Below are positions 10,231 through 21,669 of a stretch of 64,000 nt of DNA, one piece after another. Under the pieces are notes generated by a model that was not told where the DNA came from, searched no databases, and saw only the letters and a list, made by a program, of their open reading frames with translations. The first letter of the stretch is position 1. Each line of letters opens with the position of its first letter. Both the position numbers and the translations under genes were made by a program. The stretch comes from Bryum argenteum. Taxonomy: Eukaryota > Streptophyta > Bryopsida > Bryales > Bryaceae. The stretch spans positions 41,994,420 through 42,058,419 of the forward strand of contig CM073321.1 in NCBI GenBank assembly GCA_037043015.1, in the 5' to 3' direction.

Positions 10231-10593
10231 ATAATATAATGCCTACCTGTTGGAGGTCTACAATTACACCAATAAATTGTATTTGTGCTTTCATATCAAT
10301 AAAATTTTCTCTTGGGGGAGCAAGTTTCTTAGCTTGCATTATGATTTCCTTTCTCTTATTGTCTTTTATATTGAGAAAATTCATCATTATCAGTAAAAAC
10401 CTCGTGATTTGGTAACTAATCAGGTCAGAATCGATCTAAATGGAAGTCTCCCTAATTACCAAAATCAATATATATTCCCATTATAACAAATTAAGTGTTT
10501 CTAAAATATTTCAAAAATAATGAGAATACCAAATTTAAACCAAACATATTTGTAATTTGCAAAAAAAAGTAAACAACGTGATTTTTAAAATTT
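10231..10593. other. AT-rich spacer
   Basis: It holds the polyadenylation signal of the preceding gene at 10298-10303. Beyond that it is AT-rich with no feature seen. Confidence 0.4.
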
Positions 10594-10695
10594 AAATGGT
10601 CATGTGCATGGCCATGTACATGCGCATAGCAATCCGCATGACCATGCGCATGCGCAATAATCACGGCGGGGTCATGATGACCCTTGCGCCGTCAT
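10594..10695. repeat. CATG-rich dyad block
   Basis: CATG recurs every few bases (GTGCATGGCCATGTACATGCG and so on), followed by GGGTCATGATGACCC, an exact palindrome, and then TTGCGCCG. A closely similar succession (CATG palindrome, GCATGATGACCCC, GTTGCGCCG) occurs on the minus strand at about 50985-50870, so this is the end or leader of a repeated element. Confidence 0.55.
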
Positions 10696-12050
10696 TGCCC
10701 GGAAACATTGTTCCAAACTTCCTCCGAGTCTCGCGCGCCCGGTTTTTTTGCCGTTTGTCGTCTTCGCGTTTTCTCCTCCTCGGTGTCTGTCTTCAGTGCT
10801 TTGCTGCGGCCTCGTAGCTAGTGTTTCGTTGTCGGGATCCGCCGTCTCCGCCGTTGCTCGTATCTCGTTGCCGGTGTTCCGCAGCACAATCATGTTTTCT
10901 GCTCTTTGTCTGCGGTGAGTGTTGTTTTTTTGCTTTTGTTCCTTGTCATCGTTGCTCGTCGGCGTTGCTTTTCGCTTTTGTTGCTCGTTGCTTTTTGCTT
11001 TTGTTCCTCGTCGGCGTTGCTCGTCGCTTTGTTGCTCGTCGTCGCTTTGTTGCTCGTCAATTGCGCTCTGTCTTCGGCGGTGCTTGTTGTTTGTCTGTTT
11101 TTTGTTTCTTCTTGTTCTCCCTGCAATTTAGCTCATACTTTTGTTTTTTTTTAAGGTTGTTCGAGTTTTTTTGCCGGAGCGGGCTGGAGCAGTACTCGCG
11201 CTTAAAGTGGCTCTCTAGAAACGCGTGTGCTTTTCATGTAGGTTTTGGAGATTGAGCTGGTGGAGAGTCGGCAGAGTTCCTGCCTGGGAGTGGGAGTGCA
11301 TTAAAGCCAGAGAATCAACTTCGAACAGCTGCATTTGCGCTTAGCAACTTTCAGGTCAGGTTTAGTCCTGTCACTGATCAGCTTTTGCATTTCTGCATTG
11401 AAATTGCTTGAGGTTGCAATGAGCACTAAGCTCGCAGCAGGTGGCAAGTTCTGATCAGGTTGCAAGTTCTTTTGCATTTCAGATCAGCTTTTGCATTTCA
11501 AATTAGGTTGCAAGTTATTTTGCATTTTTGCATTTCTGCATTGAAGTTGCGCTTCTGCATTGAAATTGCTTGAGCTGTATTTATAGCGTCTTTTAGTTCA
11601 ACCCAATTTAGTAGCTGCGAATTGGTACAACTTAGGGATTCGGCTGATTCAGTCTTTTCTGTGGTTTGTCAGAAACTAGTGAGGGAAGTATGTGCAAAGT
11701 GCTGGATTCTGAGGTGTGGTGGAGAGAGTCGTAGTACACTCGATTAACGCTAGAGTTTTGAGGAACGGCTACTGTACTCACCGACAGCAGCCTGGACGCA
11801 CATCCAGCCTTCATTTCACGTTCTTTCAGGTGAACTCCGAATTCTATTTTCTTTGTTTTGATTGAAGAATTCATTCGAATTGATTGGGATTGTTGTTGAA
11901 TACTAAAATCTACGCCATATGTAGATAATGCTTCGTTTCACATGATTGCCAGTATGCCAATGCACTGAATTGAATGTAAGTAATGCCTTTAAATAATGAT
12001 ATTGTGATAAAAGAACCAGTATACTAGGTCAATTGTAGAATCAACCTCTT
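10696..12050. other. C/T-rich leader-like sequence, no gene
   Basis: From about 10735 to 11140 the plus strand is very pyrimidine-rich with TTGCTCGTCG-type repeats, which create spurious open frames on both strands. After that come repeated TTGCATTTCAG words (11380-11570). It looks like a transcribed leader or promoter region of a transposable element rather than a gene. Confidence 0.4.
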
Positions 12051-12055
12051 AGATT

Positions 12056-13116
12056 TTCTGAACGGCCGCTCAGAAAACTAGGTGTCTACGGCATTTTAGA
12101 AATGAAATGCGCGTCAGGATGCTAATTTTTCTGAACGGCCGCCCAGAAAATAAGCTGTCCTTGGCATTCAAGAAAAAAAATGCGCGTCAGGAGGCTAAGT
12201 ATTCTGAACGGCCGCCCAGAAAACTAGCTGTCCTCGGCATTTTAGAAATGAAATGCGCAAGTGAGGAGGCTAAATTTTCTGAACGGCCGCCTAGAATACA
12301 AGTTGTCCTCGGAAGTAGAAATGAAACGCAAATTTCAGGAGGCCAAGATATCTGATAATGCTTCGTTTCACGTGATTGCTAGTATGCCAAAGCTCGATTT
12401 TTCATGTGGGTTCCAAAATGCATTAAGAATGAAGAGACTAAAGTTTCTAAACGACAGTCCAGAAAAAAACATTGTCCTATGCAATTACGATATAAAACGC
12501 ACTAGTTAAGAGTAAGTTGTCGGAACTGGCTCCCAGAAGTCGAGTTGACCTAGTTCGTTGAGAAATTAAACTAACAAAAATACAAGTGGCTTAAATTTTC
12601 TGGGCGGCCGTCCAGAAAAATTCTATTCTCAATCTTTGTGAGAGAAATGATGCAGAAAGATAAGAAGAACTAAATTTCCAGAACGGCCGCCCACTAATTT
12701 CCTGAACGGCCGCCTAGAAAAAACTAAACAACAGTTGTGGTTAACACATTTAGAAATTATGTAAAGACTTCTTTCTCTAGACTGCCGCCCAGAAAAAACA
12801 GTCAATACCTGTTTGTCTGCGACAACTAAACAATGTCTATTAAAACATGTATTGTATTTCTGAACTGTCGCCCAGAAACAACAGCGGGGCAGGGCCGTTC
12901 AGGATTAATCGCTACAGAATCCAAAGAAGCTGTTGCAGTTTGTCTAGAAGAAAACAACAACCTTTGAAGTCCAACTAAACTTGGCTCTGACATTCCAAAC
13001 ATGCTAGATCTTTCTAAATGGCCGTCTAGAAATAGACTGTATAAGATAAGGTCTAGTACTCAGGTTGTCTAATTAAGGTAGTGAAAATAAATCTGGACGG
13101 CCGTCCAGATTTATTT
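12056..13116. repeat. Array of 20-bp palindromes TTCTGAACGGCCGCCCAGAA
   Basis: About twelve copies of an interrupted palindrome of form TTCTGRRCGGCCGYYCAGAA are seen. They lie at 12056, 12129, 12202, 12277, 12445, 12598, 12676, 12699, 12774, 12858, 13012 and 13091. The first four are 73-75 bases apart in a tandem repeat. The last lies in a perfect 32-bp palindrome at 13085-13116. The array directly precedes the gene fragment at 13171. The same layout with other palindromes is seen before the genes at 48625, 57803 and 34256. Confidence 0.85.
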
Positions 13117-13170
13117 AGTCTCTGCGCTTCATCTTTATAACGTAAGTGTCCACGTTTGAAGTGTGCACAG

Positions 13171-13590
13171 ATGGAGTCCTTTGATGAACTAGCGTCACCT
13201 CTAGTCGGTTACCTTAAAAAAGACAAGTCAAATCTAGGACAATGGAATGAACTGTTAGAAACGAAGGTTCCATTGCGTCTTGTATCTAAGAACAGTACCT
13301 GTTCCGTCAAAGTGCACGATGGAGAGGGATCTCCCTACTTCACTCTTTGCCTTGGCTTTAAAACCGCATCGATGTCTCATAAGTGGCGACAACTCAAAAT
13401 CATCACAATGATAGGAATGCATCTCCGCGAAAGTCACGTCTTCCTCGACGTTGTTAACATGGATGAAGGAGTCTGTGGTTGCATCATTCTCTATCCCGAA
13501 GACTGTGCTGAGTTTGACGTGTACTACCTACAGACATCCTCGAGGCTACTGAAGGATTGGGGAAAGTTGCAGCACGAGCGTAAAGCGTAG
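13171..13590 (+). CDS. N-terminal fragment resembling the methyltransferase-fusion protein
   Basis: The ATG at 13171 follows TGTGCACAG, a possible splice acceptor, and gives 139 residues. The middle (KWRQLKIITMIGMHLRESHV with a following CGCIILYPEDCAEFD) lines up loosely with WNHNEKVTIIKCHRDIYIVI...CHSIVIDTT near the N-terminus of the minus-strand gene starting at 48625. Both sit just downstream of a palindrome array. If right, this is the first domain of a related fusion protein, truncated after 13590. The resemblance is by eye and weak in places. No catalytic motif is present here. Confidence 0.4.
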   Translation: MESFDELASPLVGYLKKDKSNLGQWNELLETKVPLRLVSKNSTCSVKVHDGEGSPYFTLCLGFKTASMSHKWRQLKIITMIGMHLRESHVFLDVVNMDEGVCGCIILYPEDCAEFDVYYLQTSSRLLKDWGKLQHERKA

Positions 13591-13956
13591 AGCGTAGAGC
13601 GGTGAGCGTATTTTTTGGTACTTTTTCGTGAATTTCTCCGCTCGCTTTTCAATTTTTTTAGAAACATAAGGATCCTATTACCACTGATTCTGGTCCAAAA
13701 ATGTTTATTTTTAGCCAGAAGAATACCCCATTTCCGTGGAATAAGCTCCCACTGGCAAATAATTTATTTTACATAATATGAGAAATTGGGGCTAACGTCA
13801 TTATTTAATCGAAAGGATGATTTAAATAATGAGGATTTATTAAGGTTTAAGTTCACTTCACTTTTATAATATTAACAAAGTTTTTTTTGTCTTTATGTTT
13901 AGGGTGTAATTAGGGCTGACGTCATCATTTAATAAGAGTTACCTCGCTACAATTAT
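13591..13956. other. AT-rich spacer, nothing seen
   Basis: AT-rich sequence between the gene fragment and the left end of the MITE-like element. No gene or repeat recognised. Confidence 0.3.
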
Positions 13957-14779
13957 TTAACCCCTAAACTACCAAGGCCTCCGATTAGGAGATTTGCGAT
14001 TTCGGGCAGCCTAAGTTAAGATGTTAAACGTAATATTTTTGCTTAAGATTTTCACTGGATGTTCCCTATACTACAAGGTGGATGTGGGAAAATTTGCAAA
14101 GTCAAGCTCCACCTATGGAGTTCTTAAACGCAAATTTTAGTTTTCAGCCTTGGGGAAGGTAGAAAAAAACTTTTTATTTTAAAAATTATTTTAAAAATTA
14201 TTTGTTTGAAAATCTTTTCTTGATTGATCTTGTACTTCAAAATTTGCCAAAATTTGAGATTTTGGAGTTTTTTGAATTTCATTTTTCTTGAAATTCAAAA
14301 ACTCAAAAAGGTATATACTCACCGTTCATTTTTCCCATAAACCATATACAATAAACGTGGGAAGTGTTTTACCAAATGCTTGATTTCTACCTCCTTCTAG
14401 TAAATAAATTGCATGAAGGTTTAAAAAGCAAAATGAGTGTCTAAAATTTTTCATGCCCAACTTAGTTATATACATGGAAAAAAATATGAGCTAGATTTTT
14501 AAGGTAATAAGCATCACGTTTTCCTTTGCACCAAGGCGACTATGTTTGCTGAAGAAAAAAACTGCATCAACTTTGAATGTTACGATCTTACAAATGGCTA
14601 CGATCCAACGGATGAAATATCAGCCACTACCTGTAATAATAGATATCTTCAAGATCATACGGTTGAAAGTTTAAAAAAAGTGTAAAACATATTCTCAAAC
14701 TCCAATGTTTACAAGGTGGTATGGAATTGCAAATTAAGAGTTTGGAGCTCACAAAACACCTTGGTAGTTTAGGGGTTAA
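13957..14779. mobile_element. MITE-like element with perfect 21-bp terminal inverted repeats
   Basis: Bases 13957-13977 and 14759-14779 are exact inverted copies of each other; the core is CCCCTAAACTACCAAGG. They enclose 781 bases of AT-rich sequence without a gene. Size, TIR and lack of coding sequence suit a non-autonomous DNA transposon. I see no convincing target-site duplication. A related end (TTAACCCTTAAACGCC) occurs near 51235. Confidence 0.7.
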
Positions 14780-15051
14780 GTGGCCAAGTTTATATAATTA
14801 AAGTATGATTCACAGTTGTCTCATCGTGCCAAAGTTGTCTCATCATGCCAAAGAGAAAACAAATACACGTACAGAAATTTAAATATTGTTCTACAGAATT
14901 TGAATTGAAAATTCTTGAGCAGTGGTCATGTAGATGAAATAAAAATTAATAGAAAATATGGAAATATATTATGGTAGAACACATCATGGAGAAGAGGCGC
15001 TAGCGTGCCATAGCTGAAAAAAGTAAAACAATACTATATCTCAATTCCAAT
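14780..15051. other. Spacer, nothing seen
   Basis: AT-rich sequence with a short direct repeat (GTTGTCTCATCRTGCCAAAG, 14815-14851). No gene. Confidence 0.3.
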
Positions 15052-15922
15052 TCAAGGTGAACCGGCATCGAGACTCTCATCACACTGATCAGCCTCGATA
15101 TCGAGGAATTTAAGTACTGTAGAGCGGTATCGCTGACGTCGGCCATCTGAAAGGATTGTAGATGGTGCACGAATAAACTCTTGTGCTATATGCTCGGCAT
15201 ATGAAGGTAACGCAAACAGAATAGGAGGACTGAGGTAGAGATTGCGGTTTCGCTCCAATCGATCTTCGAATCCTATTATTCTAAACAAGAAAAAAAGTCA
15301 GTACAAGAATTACAAAAAATACACTTAGTTCAAGGGATAATAAAAGGCTGTTTTGAGACGTACCGTAGTATATGCGTCAAAACTTCTTCTTTGTTGGCGC
15401 CGCATGTTCTTTCGAATCAGAGTCGGTAGTAGAATCATCACGCTCCTCTGGTTCCGGTACCGCTTCGGAGTAAGGCTTCAAAACAGCCTCGAAGATTTCT
15501 TCGTCCGGCTCCACCGCAATGAGATGTCGATTTGAGCGTTGGCATGCAATGACAGAAGCACCTGTAGTTTGGCCAACAAAAATTAGGAAAGATTTGTTTT
15601 AAAACTAATATGGATTGACGAACGGTAGAGATAGAGAACCTGTACTAGGGCTCCAGTCGCAAATGATATCACGCTCGTCTGATAGACACTTGACGAAACA
15701 CTGAATAAAAGACGGTTCCTTCTGATAGGAGTCACGCCAAGGAAGCCCGCTAGGCTGCATAAGTTGCGTATTTGTTGTCGTGAAATTTGTCAATTCATCG
15801 TGTGCTTCGGGAAGGATGCAAACGACGAGTGCAGAAATTGGACCCCTTCCGGGCATAAACCTTGATGTAGAAGCTACGTGTCCGTAAAACAGGTCCAGAC
15901 AAAAATTTAGTACGAATTCCAT
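15052..15922 (-). pseudogene. DNA methyltransferase-like C-terminal fragment
   Basis: The exon at 15922-15639 ends with a good donor (CTACAG|GTTCTC). A second exon begins after CAAACTACAG. Spliced, the junction gives CDWSPSTGASVIACQRSNRH followed by LIAVEPDEEIF. This is the shape of the AdoMet-binding motif of amino-DNA methyltransferases (DPFxGSGTTxxAAxxxxRxxxGIE), with aspartate and glycines partly replaced. The preceding PSFIQCFVKCLSDERDIICD matches the pre-motif helix. The minus-strand fusion protein near 45.6-45.8 kb has the same arrangement. The frame then runs to a stop near 15372; a third piece (15288-15052) continues in another frame after a GTACGT...TTTAG intron. The left end is ambiguous. 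Catalytic competence is doubtful. Confidence 0.45.
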
Positions 15923-16099
15923 TTAGATTATTTTGCACATAATAACTATGCGATGTAGAGCAGTGCAATTGTTATCGATTTAAAATATAACTGAAAATTA
16001 CACCATACATACACGAATCCATTATCTTCCTTCCACACACAATTGTGTTTGCAAAGCTTTGCAACACCAAAACTAGAATTAAAATGAAATCTATCCCAA

Positions 16100-16165
16100 A
16101 TCCCTAAGACCCTAAACCCTAAATCCTAAACCCTAAACCCTAAACCCTAAACCCTATACCCTAGA
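16100..16165. repeat. Interstitial CCCTAAA (plant telomere-type) tract
   Basis: About eight imperfect CCCTAAA units in a row. This is the Arabidopsis-type telomere unit, so it supports a plant origin. It is internal and degenerate, not a chromosome end. Confidence 0.8.
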
Positions 16166-17830
16166 GGCCTAGATAGTAATTCATACATCTTAAACCAGAA
16201 ACTTAAATCCTATCCAAAAGTGATTTTATCCATTAAATACTGTAAATGAAGAAGTGATGGCTCTTCAAAATTTTCTATTTCCAAAGCAATCAATTGAAGT
16301 TTCTAATTCTACTATTGAGCTCTCGACCCGGTCTCTAATCAAATTCACTCTACACTTTTTACACAGCAATTGAAATTGCGACTCTTAAAGTTCACTTCCA
16401 TACAAATTTCATAGACATATGATAAAACTTTAAACATTGTCAAATGATTGGTCTCTCAACGCGAATTTACTTAATGGTACCTTGATAGCACTCGTCGAAC
16501 CTTTTTGGCGCACTGAGCCATCATCATAATTCCGGCCCATTATTGTTCTATGAACACCCACCGTCCTAGCATTTTGTCTATACCTTGAAGCCTTTGGTTT
16601 AGGTTTCTTGTTTCTCATCTTTTATGAATCTCTATAATCTTAGAGAAGGACAAGATCATGTATTTTCATATACTGAGAATCCCGGCTCTCTTAAATGTTG
16701 ATGAGTAATGTAATCGTCAAACTGGGAGCCTGCGTGATATCTTGCGCCTCTTCTATATGGTTGCTCTTACATTCACTAGATTAATCATGGGTATAGATTT
16801 AAGCCAATTTATATCTCCAACCAATCTAATATTATGCTTTCTACATTGCAGTCATTGCCTACTCTTTGATAATATTCTAGAGAATTTAATCAATTAAGAG
16901 TATTGATGTAGGATTAATACCGGACTTTTTTTCTTTCACGAAGGCTTTTAAGAAGTTATAACAAATTACTGAGAGATATAATCGTATTGCACTAGGCAAT
17001 CATGCTTTGATTCCTCTTGAACGTCATTTTGATGATACTTAGATTTGAAAAGATAAGCCAATCAGAAAAACATATGCTATTCAACGAAATATGAGCGTGA
17101 GCATAGGCTGGAGATATTTGTACCTCTACTCCAGGCAGCCACAATGTTTTACCGAGAGTAAACTTCCTTATTCATTGTTGCCAAAGTCACACCTTGGATC
17201 ACCTGTTATGCTTCCGATATACAGAACTTAGGGGAAGGCCATATTTACTGAGTCAGGTGTACTGGAACAAAATAATCAATAATCTCTCTAAAGGTCTTTT
17301 GTAATGATGTCCTGGCTCCTTTAGAAACTCAATGGAACACAAGTGTAGCAGAAAGTTCTAGACCACAAGTAGCAGGTTGGTTGGGCGCTATTCTGCTCCA
17401 AGAACAACTCCTACATTGAAAATTGGCTCTATAAAAAATTTTGACCACTTAGTTAACATCTTCATTTCTATATTCGTACTCAATCCCAATAGGCTGGGAA
17501 TGATTGAACTTAAGCGGCCTCGTGACAGTAATCTGGTGTCTCTTCTGAACAGCTACGTCTAGTTCTTTTTGCACAAAATGTTTGTATTTAATGATATAGC
17601 ATTTAGGACTACTTATATTGATACACCTTTGCATATGCTAAATATTTTGTAGATGAGGAACTTCAAACATCAATTAAAGTAACACTCAATACCTCGCTTT
17701 GTAATTATTGTGTTCATGTAATTCAGTGATAGTCAACTACTGGTCAATGAGTTATGAGCATCAGCAGAGTTGGCCAGGTACTTGAGTGTTGACAATAAAG
17801 TAATATTAGTTGATTCTCTGGGCATAAACA
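16166..17830. other. No gene seen; one small basic open frame
   Basis: A 62-codon minus-strand frame (16618-16430) begins with a run of Lys/Pro/Arg and could be a first exon of the methyltransferase-like gene downstream on that strand, but nothing confirms it. The rest is AT-rich. Around 17740-17810 it has the words GAGTTATGAGCATC and CTTGAGTGTTGACAATAAAG, shared with the repeats at 40.7 and 61.5 kb. Confidence 0.3.
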
Positions 17831-18785
17831 TGTGTACAGTCCCCTCCAGATGATTTACGAATTCAGCATTCAAGGACAATTTTCTTATCAACTTTGAACA
17901 TTGCTTGTACACTCAAAAATGATCCAGTTTCAAAACCGTGAAGTGCGTTGCAACCACAATGAAGACTACTACATCTTTGACATGATTGCACACATTCATC
18001 AATGAAAGGAATATAAACGATTAGAAATACTTCATACACTATCAACAAACAAGTGTTACCATTCTTTGCTTCAATTTGAATGTTCATATAAGCTTGCAAA
18101 TTTGAAATGAGCTTACAAGTTTGTTCTCTAGATGTTGTAGATCATTCTGATGCATGATTTGTATCACTTCTACTTCATGCTACAATCTGGAGCAGAGTCT
18201 TAAATATTCTTGATTATTAAAGAACTTCTTTTCAAAGCTTGTAGAAGCCCTTCCCACTCGTCAACAATGTTGCATTAGAAAGTAAAGGGTGGTGCATGAA
18301 ACATTGAGTGATATCTCTCATGAATTGATTACTAAGCTCAAATATGCTTGTCATTCTTGCAAGTTTTAAGGAATGACTTATCAATCTACTATAGATACTA
18401 TGTAATATCTTTACAAAAACTTCTCCACACCACAACACGAGAGGAAGAGATACAAATCATGCATTACGTATGAGCTACACTATCTAAAGAAGAAACTTGC
18501 AAGCTCATTTTAAATTTGCGAGCTTGAATGAACATTCAAATTGAAGCAAAGAATCGTAGCACTTGTTTGTCGATAGTGTATGAAGTATTTCTAATCGTTT
18601 ATATTCCTTTCATTGATGAATGTGTACAATAGTATTGGAGAAATAATAGTCTTCATTGCACTTGCAACCCACTTTACGGTTTTGAAATTGGATCATTTTT
18701 GAGTGCACAAGCAATGTTCAAAGTTAATGGAAAGCTTTCCCTCAATGCTGAATTTGTAAATCATCTGGAGGGTAGTGTACAATGA
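17831..18785. repeat. Large inverted repeat (foldback) with ~300-bp arms
   Basis: The left arm (about 17831-18170) and right arm (about 18445-18785) are inverted copies with scattered differences. For example CTCCAGATGATTTAC at 17845 pairs with GTAAATCATCTGGAG near 18757, and GATGCATGATTTGTATC at 18151 pairs with GATACAAATCATGCATTAC at 18449. The spacer is roughly 275 bases. There is no gene inside; open frames in the arms are mirror images. It is either a foldback transposon or an inverted duplication able to form a long hairpin RNA. Confidence 0.75.
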
Positions 18786-20870
18786 CTCCCATTCTACTTC
18801 AACAAACTTCACAAAGATTATCAAGAAAACAATGTGATAGTATTTTGTAATGCGGTTTATAGCCAATAATATATTAAGACAATAGTATGTTACAATATTA
18901 TATTAATAAGATAATATAAGTATTTTATTAATATTTGTAATGTTATAGTAATAATATATATATGTTTATTTAGACTATTGCTATAATAGGAATGTTCTTA
19001 TATTTAGCAGTTCATGAATATTCTTCTTTTTATTTGATTTCCATACGTACTTAGACAACAATTTATATGGTTAAGTATCCAATAATACCCTAAATTTTAC
19101 CATCTAGCTTATATAGAGTTAGAATTGTCATTTACTGGTCTAACACTAATTTCAAAAATCAAAATTAGGGAAATGCTTAAAAATTAGTATATCTAATACT
19201 AATTTTCAAATTTAGTGTAGTGTTGTGGTGGGCAATGAATGTTTGTTACGCTAGTTACAACATAATTTACACAAAGCAGAAATATATATTATTTGTAAAA
19301 ACTCTGAGCATGCATATAAAATTTCGTGCTGATACGGGAAGAACGAGCAGGTAGAGGCAGTCGCGTGAAGATATTGGACAAGTAGCTTAGAGCCAGGCAA
19401 AATTAGAAAGGCTAAAGAAGGCTTGAGGGTGGCACGGGCATGTGACCACCCAGACTGAGTAATTTGGGCACTAAATGAGGCGAGGGGTCTAGGGTTTAGC
19501 CCCCATTCTCTTTTCTTCTTCCTTGTGTTTTTGCTCGCCTCTACGCTATTGGTTTCTTTTGCTCCACCTTGCTTCATTCCATTGTATTTTTGCTCTCCTA
19601 CTGCGCCGTAGGTATCTTATAGTTTTGCACTTGCTTTAGGTTTTCTCTTGTTAAGTTCTTTTAGTTTCACTCTTGCATCAGTTTTGCGCTTATAATTTCC
19701 TTTAGTATTGCTATCATTTTCTTTAGTTTTGCTCTCACAGTGCGCCATACTCTCCCTCTTTAACACGTTGTGCTCTTCCTTGCTCCGTGCTCATTGCTTG
19801 GGACTTCTTTTATTGCCGCTATTTTTTACACTCTCTTTTGAAGCTTTTGCAATTCTAGAGATGTTGTGGGTTTGAAGAGCTAGTGCTGGGCTTCCACATT
19901 CATCAAGTCTTTGTAAGATATATGTTTTTTATTATTTTTTGGTTTCAGTCTCATTCATTCGTCATATGTAAGAGCTTCTCAGAAATGGCTACTCCAATTA
20001 TTTATGCTTTAGAGTTTCTGAAATGTAGTTGGACTTCTTCAACCATGGAGTAAAAGTTTTGAGTTTCAAGTTTTTAGTTTATGTTTTTAGTTTTCAAATT
20101 CTCTTTGTAGTTTATGTTTTCATTTGTCAGAGCTATTCAGAGCCTCCTGCTCAAATTCGACTAGCTTCACGGTTCCTTGAAATGGAGGGCACTGTAAGAG
20201 TCTAGCTGTCAAAACAAGCAAAAACTACAAAAGAAATATATTGATCCAAGACTTAGGTTTACAATGAATAAGAGTCCCTTATATACTAATCTCTTGGCTC
20301 AACTGCCGAGGCTATACTTTAGCTCTACTGCCGAAGTTCTATTTATAAAATTAATAGCGAGTGAACATCCGAGCTTATCAACGAGGCCTTGGCCCATGAC
20401 AGGCACCTCTTGAATTTGAGATGAGTACTTAATACGAATGATTAGGATTGATTTAGAATAGATGAGAAATCCTCTTACTTGCAACACTTGAGAGTATTTA
20501 GTGATATTCTTCTTATTGAATCTCAAAGATTCATGATGCTTATAATAGAGTTGGAGATGTGTAACTCAACAGTGAATTGCACTTCAATGAGAATTAGTTT
20601 ATGATTCTTTTCTTTGTAATTGATATGTAATATTCAAGTTTCTTTGAAAAAAAAAATTCTATCTCATTTATTCCACAATTCTCTTGCCCAAAAAACTATG
20701 CAATGATTCTTGCATTCCATTTCTGTTACATATAATCTTTGGATTCCTGAAATGAGACCTTTTCACGATTAGCCATACAAAACGCAAATTAATTGTGACT
20801 CAAATAAGTTCCGTGAATGAAGCTCGAAAAAGACCTTGAAAAAGTACTATGATAGTGATTGAAATTAGTC
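18786..20870. other. Repeat-derived non-coding region with leader-like segment
   Basis: At 18840-19240 the sequence is AT-rich and includes CGGTTTATAGCCAATAAT, also found near 39720. At 19380-20190 it parallels 61830-62550: both have GGGGTCTAGGGTTTAGCCCCCATT-like sequence, then a C/T-rich stretch, and both end with AATTCGACTAGCTTCACGG-like sequence and TCCTTGAAAT. These look like two copies of the same transposon leader. No gene is evident. Confidence 0.4.
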
Positions 20871-20879
20871 ATACATTAA

Positions 20880-21520
20880 CTTTGTAAAGACGACGACGGA
20901 GTTACATCTACTCGACTACTCCTAGTCACAAGTACCAAAACATCTTTTGAATGATATGACTAATTGGAGTAAGGTATTCATAGTGAACATAGAAACGGTT
21001 TTATCACTATGCATAGTAGTGTGGTTCTGACTACATTAAGTCATACATAGACTCGGTATAATATGACTGTATAAAGCTTCATTGAACTACACATAGTTTA
21101 CAATACTGAAATCATGATATCAAAATATGTAATTGTTGTAATTTATGAGTAAACATATCAATGTTTTGATCACTACACGTAATGATGTGATTGTGACATT
21201 ATTGCATCATACATAGACTTGAAATTATATTACTATGTAGAGTCAAATATACTTCACTACATATGGTCACCTATATTATCTGATGACTATATGGAGTCCT
21301 TCTATATTTGTTTTTTTTCACTACTAAGAGTCAATTTTTAGTCTTAAATCGGAGTTTTTGTGACTACGATATGACTGTCCATAGACTAATTTAAATGTAT
21401 GCCATGCCCTAGACTCTAGCGTTCTTACTGTCCTTAGTCACATTCTTCAATTTTGGATTAGAGTGCTAGTGAAGTCTAAAGACTATTAGAAGTCAAAAAT
21501 GCAGTTGTGAGCACTACATT
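20880..21520. repeat. Subterminal array of TGACTA/TAGTCA dyads
   Basis: Short dyads such as GACTACTCCTAGTC (20914-20927), CACTATGCATAGTAGTG (21007) and CATACATAGACTCGG recur many times here. They reappear inside the introns of the minus-strand gene at 22.1-24.8 kb, as in TGACTGTCTCTAGTCA at 22107, and at 27.3 and 28.4 kb. CACTACTAAGAGTCA at about 21319 would suit a CACTA terminus. Many short direct and inverted subterminal repeats are typical of CACTA elements, whose transposase-like genes lie just to the right. Confidence 0.6.
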
Positions 21521-21669
21521 ATGGCATTCATGTGATTTTACAAACAGTTCATAAAAAGAGAAAATTCTTCATCAAACATGATGCACTGCAACGCCAAATC
21601 CATTAGTCTAATTCGCTTGGGAGAAGAACAGATCACTCTCCATGAACTCCGTGGCCCGTGGGCCACAAT

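Noticed and set aside
10821-11255. Cysteine/phenylalanine-rich open frames and lysine/threonine-rich frames on the other strand
   Set aside because: Low-complexity pyrimidine-rich sequence gives long frames by chance; no domain or splice support.
16100-16165. A true telomere end
   Set aside because: Short, imperfect and internal; only an interstitial telomere-type tract.
17863-18099. A 78-codon minus-strand frame
   Set aside because: Lies in one arm of the large inverted repeat; the mirrored arm does not keep it.
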